Source of the DNA: Oscheius sp. JU75
Taxonomy: Eukaryota; Nematoda; Chromadorea; Rhabditida; Rhabditidae
Direction of reading: 5' to 3'
Assembly: GCA_037178855.1 (NCBI GenBank)
Contig: JASJZC010000007.1
Coordinates: 1,798,001 to 1,862,000, forward strand
Length of the DNA stretch: 64,000 nucleotides
Of this stretch, positions 24,192-37,000 are shown piece by piece. Position 1 is the first letter of the stretch. Each line of letters begins with the position of its first letter. The position numbers were made by a program, and so were the translations under genes. The notes below the pieces were generated by a model that did no database searches, was not told where the DNA came from, and was given only the letters and a program-made list of their open reading frames with translations.

Positions 24192-25182
24192 TTACTGCTG
24201 TTCTTTTTCTGATAAGAGATGGTCAAGGAATGGTAGGGATTCGTCGACAAGGCGGCAAAATGGCGCGATTACTTTGAGCATTCCAAGTTTAACGATCCGC
24301 CAACCAAGATACAAAAGAGGCTGTGTATCTAAAACATAACATCCTGGCTGAGTATTGCGCATAACTGGAAACATTCACTAATTGTAGGCCCTCTATAGTT
24401 CTTTGTAGAGCAACTACCAAAGCTGTGTAGTGCAAGTTCAAAAGTTTTCGGTGCGAAAGGACCCGGAACATTTCCATTATCTCATAGCTCCTAATCTACA
24501 TTTCATGGGTTCACTGAGAGTAGCCTGTTCAATGATTGAACTCACCTCTGTCTGTGTATTGAGTCTTCCTTTCATGTTGTGCTCGATTACGATGCCTTCC
24601 TTGGTCCCGACGAGTTTGACCGCGAATTTGGTCCTATCCATATTTTTTCCATAGTTTGAGATCAGGCTATTGAACTGGAAAAGTGAAAGTTCAGCACATT
24701 ATTGTCGCTATCAGCCTAATCTCCCTTTCGTTGAGGTGGGGAGGCCCGAACGTTCTTCGAGCGAGTGTGAATTCGGCGTGCCCTTTCTTATCTAGCTTTT
24801 TGACTGTTTTCATCGAAAAGAAAGGGACTCCCCGAAGAGACAGAAAAGAGAGTGGGGTGCAAAGTTTTATCAGGAAATAAACAACCCACCTTTCTTGAGA
24901 CCAATCTGGCTGGCAACAGATTTTGGGCTGGGAGATGCTTGAGGATCTCGAGATAGATTTCGGCTGGGAGAGGAGACATTTCTGATACTGTACGGGCTCT
25001 CTGAAAGTGAAGGTCTGTGTGAAAGTTACAGTTCTCTAATGAACAAGGACCCTCGAGCACTAAAGTAGAAACGAGGATCCTCCCCTAGTAATACGGCAGA
25101 AGACGTCCTGTTTTCTACTCACCTTGGCTGGTGGAGGAGGAAACGCGAACTGACGACTGCGGGGGTTCGAGCGTTTGTCCAT
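24192..25182 (-). CDS. F-box protein, N-terminal part
   Basis: The ATG at 25182 begins MDKRSNPRSRQFAFPPPPAK, RARTVSE and then, after a 115-bp intron, the F-box SPLPAEIYLEILKHLPAQN, LLPARLVSRK, which binds SKP-1-type adaptors in SCF ubiquitin ligases. Next exons: FNSLISNYGKNMDRTKFAV, KLVGTKEGIVIEHNMKG; SYEIMEMFRVLSHRKLLN; and TQPLLYLGWRIVKLGML, LVDESLPFLDHLLSEKEQQ followed by two stops in a row. All junctions keep frame to that point. The Pro-rich KRAR segment before the F-box looks like a nuclear localisation signal. At about 185 residues it is short for the family, which is why I suspect the exons at 23178-24120 once belonged to it. Confidence 0.7.
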
Positions 25183-27895
25183 AACTGATTGCGAACTCTG
25201 TACATCAACTCCCCCAACTTCTTATCGCTGCTCTCGATTTCGTTGAAGCCAAAGATGCTCCGAGGAAACCCCTTTCGCACACAGACAAGACGACTGGCCA
25301 CAATCCCCAAAGAAATATGAGGAAGCAGAGACGGTAGAGAGGACACTTTAGAAGTTAAACCACGAGTGATGGACGTGGAGTACTCTCTCGTGACTGCTTA
25401 TCAGGATTCCAAGCTCAAATCTAGAAAAATGTGACAATGGGCGTAGTCACTGACCATTCGGCAGTGCTTGAAATAGGGTCAAAATTATCGTCAGAATAAG
25501 AATATATTGGAGAAAAGGGATGTGTTGTTTTGTTTACGTTACTGAACTTCATTTGCATATAATGAAACAGCGTGCTTCATACCTATAAAAGCTTAATGCA
25601 GTCCATTGTTTTTCAATTCAATCCAATTTGGAATCAGGAATACAAGTTGAAGTTTTCGAAAGCATGTATGAACATTGAACTTTCAGAAAAAGGTTCCCAT
25701 CAGTTCTGAAAAAGAAAAAGTTTTGTTCTTCGAATCTGATTCTTTCAGATTCATTGTCTGAACAGACGGAAATCATTGAGGTGCTCCTCACTGAAACAGA
25801 CTGCTAACGTTGATATCGATGTTTTAAGAATTAATTTTGCTCGATTGTCATGCAATTTTCGATCGGCGAAAAACTGTTTTTCAATTGCCCTAGGTGCACT
25901 TTGCTTCCCCGTTTCATTATGGCACCTTTTCCATCTTATCATTCCCAATCCCTTTCAGTGAATGTCCATAAAACAAACATTTTGAAGTGTTTTACCACGA
26001 TTGAGCGCTGACCTCGAAATTTTTTTTTTTTTGAGTGCGCATTAATCTTTCTTCGTTTTCAGTAGCAGAAGCTGCAGGTTCAGCAGTTTTTTTTATCATT
26101 TGCTCGTTCAACACAATGAAAGTTGTTTGTCCAAGCGTTCCACAAGCCGGAAGATACTGGTGCCGTATCAAAACCACATGTAGGCAGACGTGAATTTCAC
26201 TAATATGAAGCTGGGAGGATTTCTCTACATCGAGGAAATGTTGAATGACCTCGATTAACACATTCACTCGACTTCAGGCATACGAGAGTTGTTTCAAGAT
26301 TTTATTGATAGTACGTTGACGATCTGAACGATTTCGGAACTATTCTTTTGTTTTCTCAGCGAGGAAATTGATGACCTAGATACCTCCTTTTAAAAATGCA
26401 TGAGTTCCCGAAACAGAGTCAATATCGTTTTTCCTTAAGGCTTTTTCTACCCATTCTTCTCAATAATTATCCAGGCGTTCCCGACAGATGATCAAGATTC
26501 CTTCTTACTGTCCCATACAACCTTGACCGTCTGTTCTTTCTTCTCCTGTTACGGCCATCGTAGAGTCGCTGGACGAAGAGGAAGAAGGATGGAGTCGAGC
26601 CTACTATTAGTTCGTCTCCGTCTCAAGCCAAGTTTGCCGGCGTTTTCAACAGGCTTTGAAGCATTTTGGTTTCAATTTCAAATGAAGACGAAGAATTATG
26701 CGCAGTGGATTGTGCTGTTTCTGCCTAAAGAAGGCACCTGTCAGAGAACGACAATCCCGCGAGTTAGAAGATTTTTCATTGAGTGCAAAATTTCAGAGAA
26801 TCGGTCGTGCAGATTCTGTACTAGAATCCTCAGTGAACCCTTCGTTTTAGGTACAGTAAAGAAAAAGCCGTTAAAGAGTTTCTCAAAAAACAAGAAAGCA
26901 AAGCTTCTCTGCCAGCATGCGCAGTCGAAAGTCTTTCCCACAGACCAAAACTAATATTGTGGAGCTGACGGAGTGCAACAAATATATTCGGAAGAAGATC
27001 GAGTTTTCGGCAACAGTCGCTGGTCAGCCAATGGTTGAAGTAATTCAAAAGTTTTTTCGAACAGCCCTCACGGTTTTTCTGCTATTCTTTTCTTATAGTC
27101 GTCATTTAGCCCGAGTGTTGCAGTATATGCTAACGAACTGTGTTGGTTCTTCAGTCAAATGTGCTTCAAGAATTGCACGAGGAAGGTGTAGACTGCACAA
27201 GAACTCGCCTTTAATAGTCTCATCGTGTGATCCTGGCATCGTAGTGAATTATGGTAATATTCGATCAGAGACGGCAGACTGGGGAAACAATCTGCTGCCG
27301 TGTAGGTGCACCTGAACGATCTATTGGATGTCTGAATGACTGAAAAGATGCTCTTTCCACCAAGAAAATAAAGTTAAAACACGGAGCTCACCAAATTGGA
27401 TGTCTCTTGATGATTCTTTCGACAATAGAGAGCTCTCGGCTCTTCTGGTATGGCAAACCGTACTCTACTACTTCTGATGAATGCAATCAGACGTGTTGAT
27501 CAGCCAAGAACTGCTCCCACTCTTCTGATATGGCTGTATTGACATCAGTGAGCGAGAATTCTTTGAGAAAAGGAGTTCGGAGAAATAGCTGCGAGTAACA
27601 CAGTCGATCAAACGAAACATGTGTCTGTCTACCACGCAAAAGCGTCAGTTAAATTTCTGACAAAATCTTTGGATTGCTTCCAGTTTTTGGCATTTCCACA
27701 CTCCTAAATGTATCCAGAGTGATGTCGCATATGGCTGGTTTAGTTCTACAGCAACTTTATTGGGTCGTTGATCACTACAAAGTAAAACGGAGACTGACTG
27801 TAATGAACATCCAGAGTCCTACGATTGAAGAACGACTTCCTTTTGAAGGTGTCCTGAAAATGAAATTAAAGCTAGTCCCTTGTAAATTTCAATCC
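25183..27895. other. Region without a firm gene; exon-like scraps
   Basis: Several ORFs but no chain of exons. On plus at about 26950-27030 a frame reads IVELTECNKYIRKKIEFSA, TVAGQP, which resembles an Ig-domain strand pattern, and at 27155-27205 SNVLQELHEEGVDCTRTR follows a TCTTCAG acceptor; both are soon closed by stops. On minus at 25992-26267 an ORF of 91 codons has no recognisable domain. These may be remains of a decayed gene. Confidence 0.35.
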
Positions 27896-28311
27896 CTACG
27901 TTGATTGGACAAAGTCGCCGGTAAAATCCAAATGATTACAGAGACTGGTCTTGCAGCAGCAAGTTGTGTAATCCGATGTCAGATTCTTGTTGTCCGAGTT
28001 GACCTGTGTTCGAACACATTGTGGATAGTCCTTCTGAAAACCAACAAAATTTTGTCTTTAGCACAAAAGTTATAACTCACACATGTGTTGCTTTTGTCAG
28101 AAACACAGCTGGAAATCCAAGCGCCGGTTTGTCCATTCATAGTTCCAAAGGAACGGAGACAGTACTGGGCATTGTTACAGCCAATCGAACCCATAGTTTG
28201 ATTGAAGTTGGCTCCAGGCATTGGAACATTCAGTCCTCTGTAGCATGTGATACTAGCAGCAATCTCATTTGCCGCAGTAACAATTAAAAGAAAAGAGGCT
28301 ATGCGATGCAT
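27896..28311 (-). CDS. Secreted Ly6/uPAR-like three-finger protein
   Basis: Two exons. Exon 1 from ATG 28311: signal peptide MHRIASFLLIVTAANEIAAS, then ITCYRGLNVPMPGANFNQ, GCNNAQYCLRSFGT, GAWISSCVSDKSNTC. A 47-bp intron in phase 0 leads to KDYPQCVRTQVNSDN and TTCCCKTSLCNHLDFTG, ending at 27896. Ten cysteines, with a final CC...LCN-type block, match the three-finger Ly6 fold (last pair C-x5-CN). No GPI-attachment tail, so probably released from the cell. Nematodes have many such orphan genes; ligand unknown. It is divergent from the glycanase gene 650 bp away and resembles the first exon of the GH1 gene at 31621. Confidence 0.75.
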
Positions 28312-28966
28312 AGCTTTACAATCCCTGAAACATGTGTGTGACTACCAACCTTCTTTACTTTTCGGGGGAAAATAAACAAGCAAAAACTTTTATCGATGTT
28401 TTAAATGATCTGTGAACCGCTCTTTACTCTATCATAATGACTCTCATTTTGAAAAAAAAAATGCGCCAATGAGCGGTAAGAACATGCTTGTTTCAAAAAA
28501 AAAAGATTTGCTTCAACAGGCAAGCACAAAAGTGAAAAAAAAAACTGAAATTCAAACGAGCACATAAAGAAACAAAAGCTGATATTTTCATTGAAAATGG
28601 GCTAGAAGGCATGAAGGACACGTTTTTGATAAAAATTTAGCGTTATCTGTTGTCCCAAAAATTAGTCTTATCAACGCTCCCAATGCTCTCAGAATGTTAC
28701 TTCTGTTTCTGGTGCACTCCAAAAGGTCTCTTTGTGAAAATAGTTGAATCCCTCTTTGCAATATTCGTTTCTAAAAACACTGTTCAAGGCCATTTTTGAA
28801 TGCTTTACAAAATCAAATTAGGAACATTTGAGTGGCCCCGGTTACTGTCCACTAAGCCGCTTATGACTATTGAGCCAACATTTATGCCCTAATCCTCTTG
28901 GAGTGATAATGTATCCAATTTTCATCTGCTTGATTTTTCGTTACACCTCTACTTCTTTTTTTAGGA
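28312..28966. promoter_or_regulatory. Divergent intergenic region
   Basis: AT-rich spacer between two divergently transcribed secreted-protein genes, so it probably carries both promoters. The end, CTTCTTTTTTTAG directly before GAATG at 28965, is a good spliced-leader or 5'-UTR acceptor for the glycanase gene. Several poly(A) runs; no clear TATA box. Confidence 0.4.
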
Positions 28967-31499
28967 ATGAAGGTTTTGCTCTCACTCCTATCTTTGGGCA
29001 ACTGCCTAAATGTGGCTGGAGGTCAAAACCAGTACAGCTTTAACTTCATGCAAAAATACAAAATCGAAGACATTGCCAACAAGCCGGAAGTACAAGACAG
29101 CTTTATTAACGATGTCATGACATGGGAAGGGCGTTTTGCCACTGACATGATCGGTATCAATTATGCCAGTGGGCTCACTTATGATGGTTAGTTTTGTTAT
29201 TCTTCAGTGTGTGGATGATTTGTAAAACTTAAAAATGTTACTACGGTAAACTTCAATTAAAAGCAAAAAGAACTGACGAGAGTGGGATTCGAACCCACGC
29301 CCCCGAAGAGACTGGTGCCTTAAACCAGCGCCTTAGACCGCTCGGCCATCTCGCCACATGATTCAGACCACGGGTCGTGTTCGTGGAGTGCTGGCGACAC
29401 AAGATGACTGAACATTCGAGAGACTAGACGCAAAAACCATGGAATTGTGAGAGCATAACAGTCAAAGTTTTTAGGAGCATGGCTACATTACGAGAATGGC
29501 CTACCTTTCATGCTACACGACTTCTCGGCGGCGTCAAAAGAGTCTGTTCATCTCGGCATGTTGGCTCTGGCTGTCAGTGGAAATCCTAAGGCAAAAATCT
29601 TCTTCACTTCTGCAATGCCTTCCATCTGGGGAAAAGATTTCAACGGCTACATCTTGGATCAGCTCACTAAAAAAATAACTTCCTATGAAAAATGGAACAA
29701 CAATTACCCCGGATTTGGTGGCTACCTTCCTTGGTATCATGTCAGTAACGATGGAATGTCTTTGTTAGACAACTGGAACAGCAAGGTGCCTTCTCTCGAC
29801 AACGGAGAAATGGTATGATCTCATCATTCATCTTGTTTATCACGTATCCAGATTTGGAGCATTGCTGCCGCTGTTCAAGCTCTTCAAGACACCAATCAAA
29901 CAGCCTTGGCCACTAGATATCAAGCCTATTTTGATCTTCTGGCTGATACGGCAGTTCACATTTTTTACAACAGCACAATGAAGTGTATGTCGGCAGAATC
30001 TGCTATTCTGAACATTAAAACCAAGCCATGGGCACAGACGTACAACACCACATCATATTATTTGGTAAGTTTTGCAAAACATACATTCCACGATTTTGTA
30101 GGATGACCCCTACGAGGGGGAACTTTTCACCTTGTTTGCGGAGCTTTATGGAAACTGGAGTGAGTGGACCGATGCGGATAAGAGAAAGGACGATATCTGG
30201 ATAACTAAAAGAGCCAAGGCCATCCCTGTGAACTACACGGTTGATGCTTGGACAAACATTACTGTGCAGCGAGGATACACATTCTCAAGTCACGAACAAT
30301 GGAAATTCATGGAGTTGCCCTATTTTGACGTTGACATTGCTCAGAGAGTTTGTTGGTCCCTTTAGAACAGTGAGAGAGTATTTTCAGCTGTTCCTCAACG
30401 GAGAACGAGCTCGCGCCTACCACTCCTACAAAAATGGATATCCAGGGCTGTTTGCTGCTGTTACCAATGTGACAGAGCCTTCAAATTCTCAAATAGACAC
30501 GTATCCTGACTATGTTAGCAGTGTCGGAATCGCTAGTATTTCGTTCCAACCGGTAGGTCATGATATTCAAATCTTCGTGAAAAAAATCATCAATGTTATT
30601 ACATTGGATTGATGACACTCTCTCATATCACAAAATTAAGCAAAAACTTGAGTTCTGAGAATACAAGCACTATTGTTTCAGATTACAACGAACAACCTCT
30701 TCACACCCTACGGAGCTTACCCAATGATGTTGCACCCGAGTACGAGAGGTGTTGGACTTGCGTGGTACGCCAACATGCTGTCCGGACCTCTTATGCAAGG
30801 TGTCATTCTTTGTAACTGTTGTAAAATAGCTAAACTTTAGGACCTCAAGGTTCCACTGAGTCAATTTGGATCGATGGCTCAATGATATCGCCAGTTCAGA
30901 CCTGGGATTCAAAAATCACGAGTGTTCTGGCTATGAATGGCGGTATTTTGGATCTCACTCGCAAATACTTGAAGAAAACTGGAAAGTATGAACAATTCAT
31001 CCAGAGAATCACTAAGGAGTGGAAATATTCCTTTTCGTCATCTGACACTCCGTTCCCGGGCAGCAATGTTGGATTTCAAATGCCACAGACTGTTTTTGCA
31101 CCAGTTCAAAATACTACTATGCCTACCACTACACCAGTTCAAACTACCGCAGTGCCTACCACTGCACCAGTTCAAACTACCGCTGTACCTACCACTGCAC
31201 CAGTTCAAACTACCGCAGTGCCTACCACTGCACCAGTTCAATCTACCGCTGTACCTACCACTGCACCAGTTCAAACTACCGCAGTGCCTACCACTGCACC
31301 AGTTCAATCTACCGCTGTACCTACCACTGCACCAGTTCAAACTACCGCTGTACCTACCACTGCACCAGTTCAAACTACCGCAGTGCCTACCACTGCACCA
31401 GTTCAATCTACCGCTGTACCTACCACTCCCACAAAAGCTGCCAATTTGGTGAACGTCTCTTTCCTAGCCACTTTGTTGTTTTTGATCTACTTGCAGTAA
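28967..31499 (+). CDS. Putative secreted glycoside hydrolase with mucin-like stalk
   Basis: Seven exons give about 652 residues. Signal peptide MKVLLSLLSLGNCLNVAGG. The catalytic-size region has blocks I associate with alpha/alpha-barrel glycanases such as the endo-beta-1,2-glucanase families: LHYENGLPFMLHDFSAASKE, NNYPGFGGYLPWY, SLDNGEMIWSIAA, EQWKFMELPYFDVDIAQR, FLNGERARAYHSYKNGYPG, TPYGAYPMML and PVQTWDSKITSVLAMNGG. This family call is from memory of pattern and is tentative; phospholipase B-like is rejected (no such motifs). After residue ~540 come nine copies of an 11-residue Thr/Pro unit (APVQTTAVPTT), likely O-glycosylated, then a hydrophobic end (VSFLATLLFLIYLQ) typical of a GPI signal. 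So probably a cell-surface enzyme. Multiple N-glycosylation sites (NTT, NIT, NVT). Intron 1 contains an antisense tRNA. Confidence 0.55.
29274..29355 (-). tRNA. tRNA-Leu (anticodon AAG)
   Basis: Read on minus, an 82-nt class II tRNA: acceptor stem GGCGAGA/TCTCGTC, D arm TGGCCGAGCGGTCTAAGG, anticodon stem CTGGT/ACCAG around TTAAGGC (anticodon AAG, reading CTT and, through inosine, CTC), variable arm TCTCTTCGGGGGC, T arm GTGGGTTCGAATCCCAC, discriminator A at 29274. It lies inside the 288-bp first intron (29187-29474) of the glycanase gene, antisense to it. That intron is far longer than the other introns of the gene, as expected if the tRNA inserted there. Confidence 0.95.
31110..31427 (+). repeat. 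33-bp coding minisatellite
   Basis: Eight full units plus partial first and last units of a 33-bp repeat encoding the Thr/Pro stalk of the glycanase. Units start ACTACCGCAGTGCCTACC or (A/T)CTACCGCTGTACCTACC and end CACTGCACCAGTTCAA. The two versions alternate over much of the array, so expansion probably took place in 66-bp steps. Differences between versions are silent apart from Thr/Ser. Confidence 0.95.
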
Positions 31500-31620
31500 C
31501 ACCCAGTTGTTATGTTTCGTACAATGAAGAGTACATTTAGCTGGTTTTCAAGCATGGCTTTGTTTCAACATGCTATACCTATTTTTTCTATGTATGTTGT
31601 AATTTAGAAATTTCAGTGTT

Positions 31621-33681
<2,061 letters not shown>

Positions 33682-34058
33682 AAATACAGGACTTGTAGTA
33701 ATGAAGATTAAATGTTTGAAGTACCTCATACTTTGCTAACTGGATGCACACTGAACTGTTGTTCCTAAACATGAGTTCCTCTCAGACACCTTTGGTCGCC
33801 GGCAAACTGCAGCAACTACAGAGCAGAAGAGTAAGAGTTGAAGGATCATTCAATTCCATCCTGAGCAAATAAAATTTAAACCACTAGGTCCCGGCAAAGC
33901 CCCTTAATTGCAGGACCGATCCAAATTTAAAACTATACATCCCATTTAGGCCTAATTCTATCGGTTAGCACTCGGTTTTGTTGTAAACTTTTATGACCCT
34001 TTCTGCGAAAAAATTAAAACAAAACTGCGTACAAAGTTCACATAAAGTGCTGGAGAGA
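33682..34058. other. Convergent intergenic region
   Basis: 3' ends of the GH1 gene (plus) and the Sds3-like gene (minus). AATAAA at about 33865-33872 on plus. No gene. Confidence 0.5.
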
Positions 34059-37000
34059 TCAGTTGTTTCGCTTCTTGTAGATTTGAACCAGTCGTTCTTG
34101 GAGATCCGTGAATGAAGCATGGACTTGTCGCGTGTCCCATCCTTGAGTGGCCTAGGTTTTCAGCATATATAGTTTTTGGTTCTATTACCTTCAAAATAAC
34201 AACCGTGTCGGTTATTTGATCGATTCTGGCCTGGAACTTACCATAAGTCCTGCTCTCCACGTGAACTTCTTCTCCTTGTTTGAATCTGTAAGCCAAAATA
34301 GCAAAAATAAGAAATTCACTCACGATTTGGAGTCGTAGATGAGTTTTTGGCGAGTAATTTGAACTTCGACTCGTTTTAGTGGAGGACCCTGCAATACAGA
34401 TTCGTTAATAAAATCTAATGTTTTACCGATTTCTTCTTGTCGTCGGAGCCTCTATCACCATCAACCATAAGATATTTCAAGTCTGCTGCAATCTCGCTGT
34501 CGGTCAACAAAAATTGGGTAGACTGGGCAAGAGAAGGCGTGGCTGGTTTCTGGTTGGCTGTCAGATATGACGGTGGAACTATAAGATCACCTCCTCCGCG
34601 ACTAAACCACCAATATTCCACAAAATAAACCATATTGTTTACCCTCTCAGAGTTTTCTTTCCGTTGTCGTGATTCAGAAAGGTGATTTTACTAATGTCGC
34701 CCATACTGTATTCCAGCTCAGCAATCCGTTCGGCATCTTCGATTTCCTTAAAAGATTATCCACTCACAAGGGAAGCCTTTCAACTTAAGCTGGCCTTTGG
34801 CAACGAACAAGGTGCCATTCGATAGCTCTAAACATGGGTATAACGGGGTATATTGCCGAATTCGCTTAACCCCTCCCTGGTCCGAGATATGACACTTTTA
34901 AAAATGGCGCCCCCGTATCATCTCGGCGCTTTGGCTACAGGATCCGACGTGGTAAGCTTCGAAGGCTCCAAAAATCATGGCAGCGTGGTATGACGGTGAG
35001 CGCGGTGGGCTGGGAAGTAATTACTTGCTGGTTCGGATCCGTTCAAGCTTTTTTCTTTTTTTTGTCTATTATCTGTGATTATGTGCTTTTGTTCTTTCAT
35101 CATGTTTGTTTTTCATAACGCGTAAACTTTTTAGTTTCCACATGAACCCATCTAAAATCCAACTCTATGACAATTGAAGAGGAAGAGCCACTCTTTGGCT
35201 TAAGTTATTCGACTAGAGAGGCACCAAGTGGACGTCTGTATTCTCCTTTTTTGGAAATTAGTTTAAACTACTTCAATAGGAAAAACTTTGTTTTTGTGAA
35301 CAAATGCACTTTAACACCAATGATATTGAATAATGTAGTGCGAGAAACAAAAATACTGGTCACAGAAGAGACAAAGCATGAAACCAAATCCTTTACAATT
35401 TGGAATCGAACAGATCTGGGGGGTGGTTGGGAAACAAATTTGAATAGGAGTTTTGAAAGGTGGAGGGTGAAGAGCCTGATAGCCCGACGCATACCAACTA
35501 TACTGCCAGAATGAATGGAAAGCGTGATGAGTGAATTGTCGATGGGTCAAAGAGATTACCTGACAGAAATATGACTTTGTTTGATGAAAAAACTGACCTT
35601 GAGTAGATTATCCCTTGCTGCTATTTGGAAATCGATTTGATTTGCCAGAGCAAAACTTGTGACTCTCTTGACAAACTTTTTCACATGGTAAAAACCATAA
35701 ACATCGAGTGGTTGGATCATAGAGGTGGCTCCGCCAGGGATATGGCGTAGCTCAAAGTCCATTCCAGGTGGAACGAGGGAATGAATCAGGTCCGTATCCT
35801 TGAATGACGGCCATGAATCGACCAACAGTAACATCTTGTTTGGAGGAGAGTCGAAAACGACATTCTCAAACCAGTCCCTCATGAGGTCCTTGTTCATGAT
35901 GTGCGTCTTATTGGCACGGACGACAAGGTTTTTGGTTTGGAAGATGCCATTTCTATAAAAAAAGACTGTTAACTTTAAAAAGATAGCTAACTTGGGGAAC
36001 AATCCATTAGGCTCCTGGAGCACCACATACAGCTTCTCACCCAAAACTCCGTTACAACTGATCATAGGAAAAACAGTGTAAGAGTGAGTGAGAGCAGAAG
36101 CTGTCTGTACGATGCGTTCCACACTCCTCTTGCCTTTGATGTCGAGAGTTCTAGCAGTCGTGAGTTCCTTGGTGAATCCGGATTGGTCAGCATTCCAGAT
36201 GTGATCCAGCATATAGTTAGCGGCGACAATATCATTTCGGACTTTAGCCACAAAGGAATCAGCTGCGGCCTTGATCGCTGCAGAGTTACGGAAGGAAACA
36301 CGGCTAACGAACTTGGTAACTCTTCGACTCACGATGTTATGTTTCTAAAAAACGTAAAACGTATTTCAGGAATTCTAACCTTTTTCAAAGAGTCTAGCCA
36401 GGAGTCGGACGCGGTGAAGTTGGGCAGATGATATTTCGTCAAGTTCAATAGGATGCTCTTTTGCTTGAGGTCAATGTCGTGAAGAGAAATGCCTTTGGAG
36501 ATAGACTCTTTGACCCAATCAGACAGTTCGGCTGACAGCAAACCCAAAACCGTTCTCCGGTCTTCTTTCACGAGATCTAAACTGATTTATTGACAAACAA
36601 GTACTCGTACCTGCCGCTTCGAATTGTCGTAGCTTCTGAAGATGATTCCGAGTAGTAATCCACTTGAATCTATTGTTCATTCCTTCTAAGCTACGACTTC
36701 CGGTTATGGCAGAGCGGTAGTAAGCAATAGCCGATCGGACATCGTCAATCGTTCGGTACTTGTCAGAAAACCTGACAGTACCAGAAGAATCTTCAAATGG
36801 ATTAGGCATACGAGTCCTTTCGTCCTCTACGCAGTATTCATCATCGGATCCTTCAGAGATGTTTAGCTCTACAAAATAAAGTTTCGCCAACACTTCACTA
36901 ACCTTCATCTTCCTCTTCAATTATCATGGAGCTGGTGACAGAACTTTGCAAAATAACTTTCAAGCGGCTTGCTAGACGGTGCTCATCTCGAGTTAATTCG

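Noticed and set aside
25992-26267. 91-codon minus-strand ORF as a gene
   Set aside because: No domain, signal peptide, splice partner or composition contrast that I could point to.
31038-31452. Long ORFs in the +2 frame and on the minus strand over the Thr/Pro repeat
   Set aside because: They are open only because the 33-bp unit is a multiple of three; their sequence is a simple iteration and they lack starts and partners.
28967-31499. Phospholipase B-like annotation
   Set aside because: Considered because of the signal peptide and size, but phospholipase B-like hallmark motifs are absent and the conserved blocks suit an alpha/alpha-barrel glycanase better.
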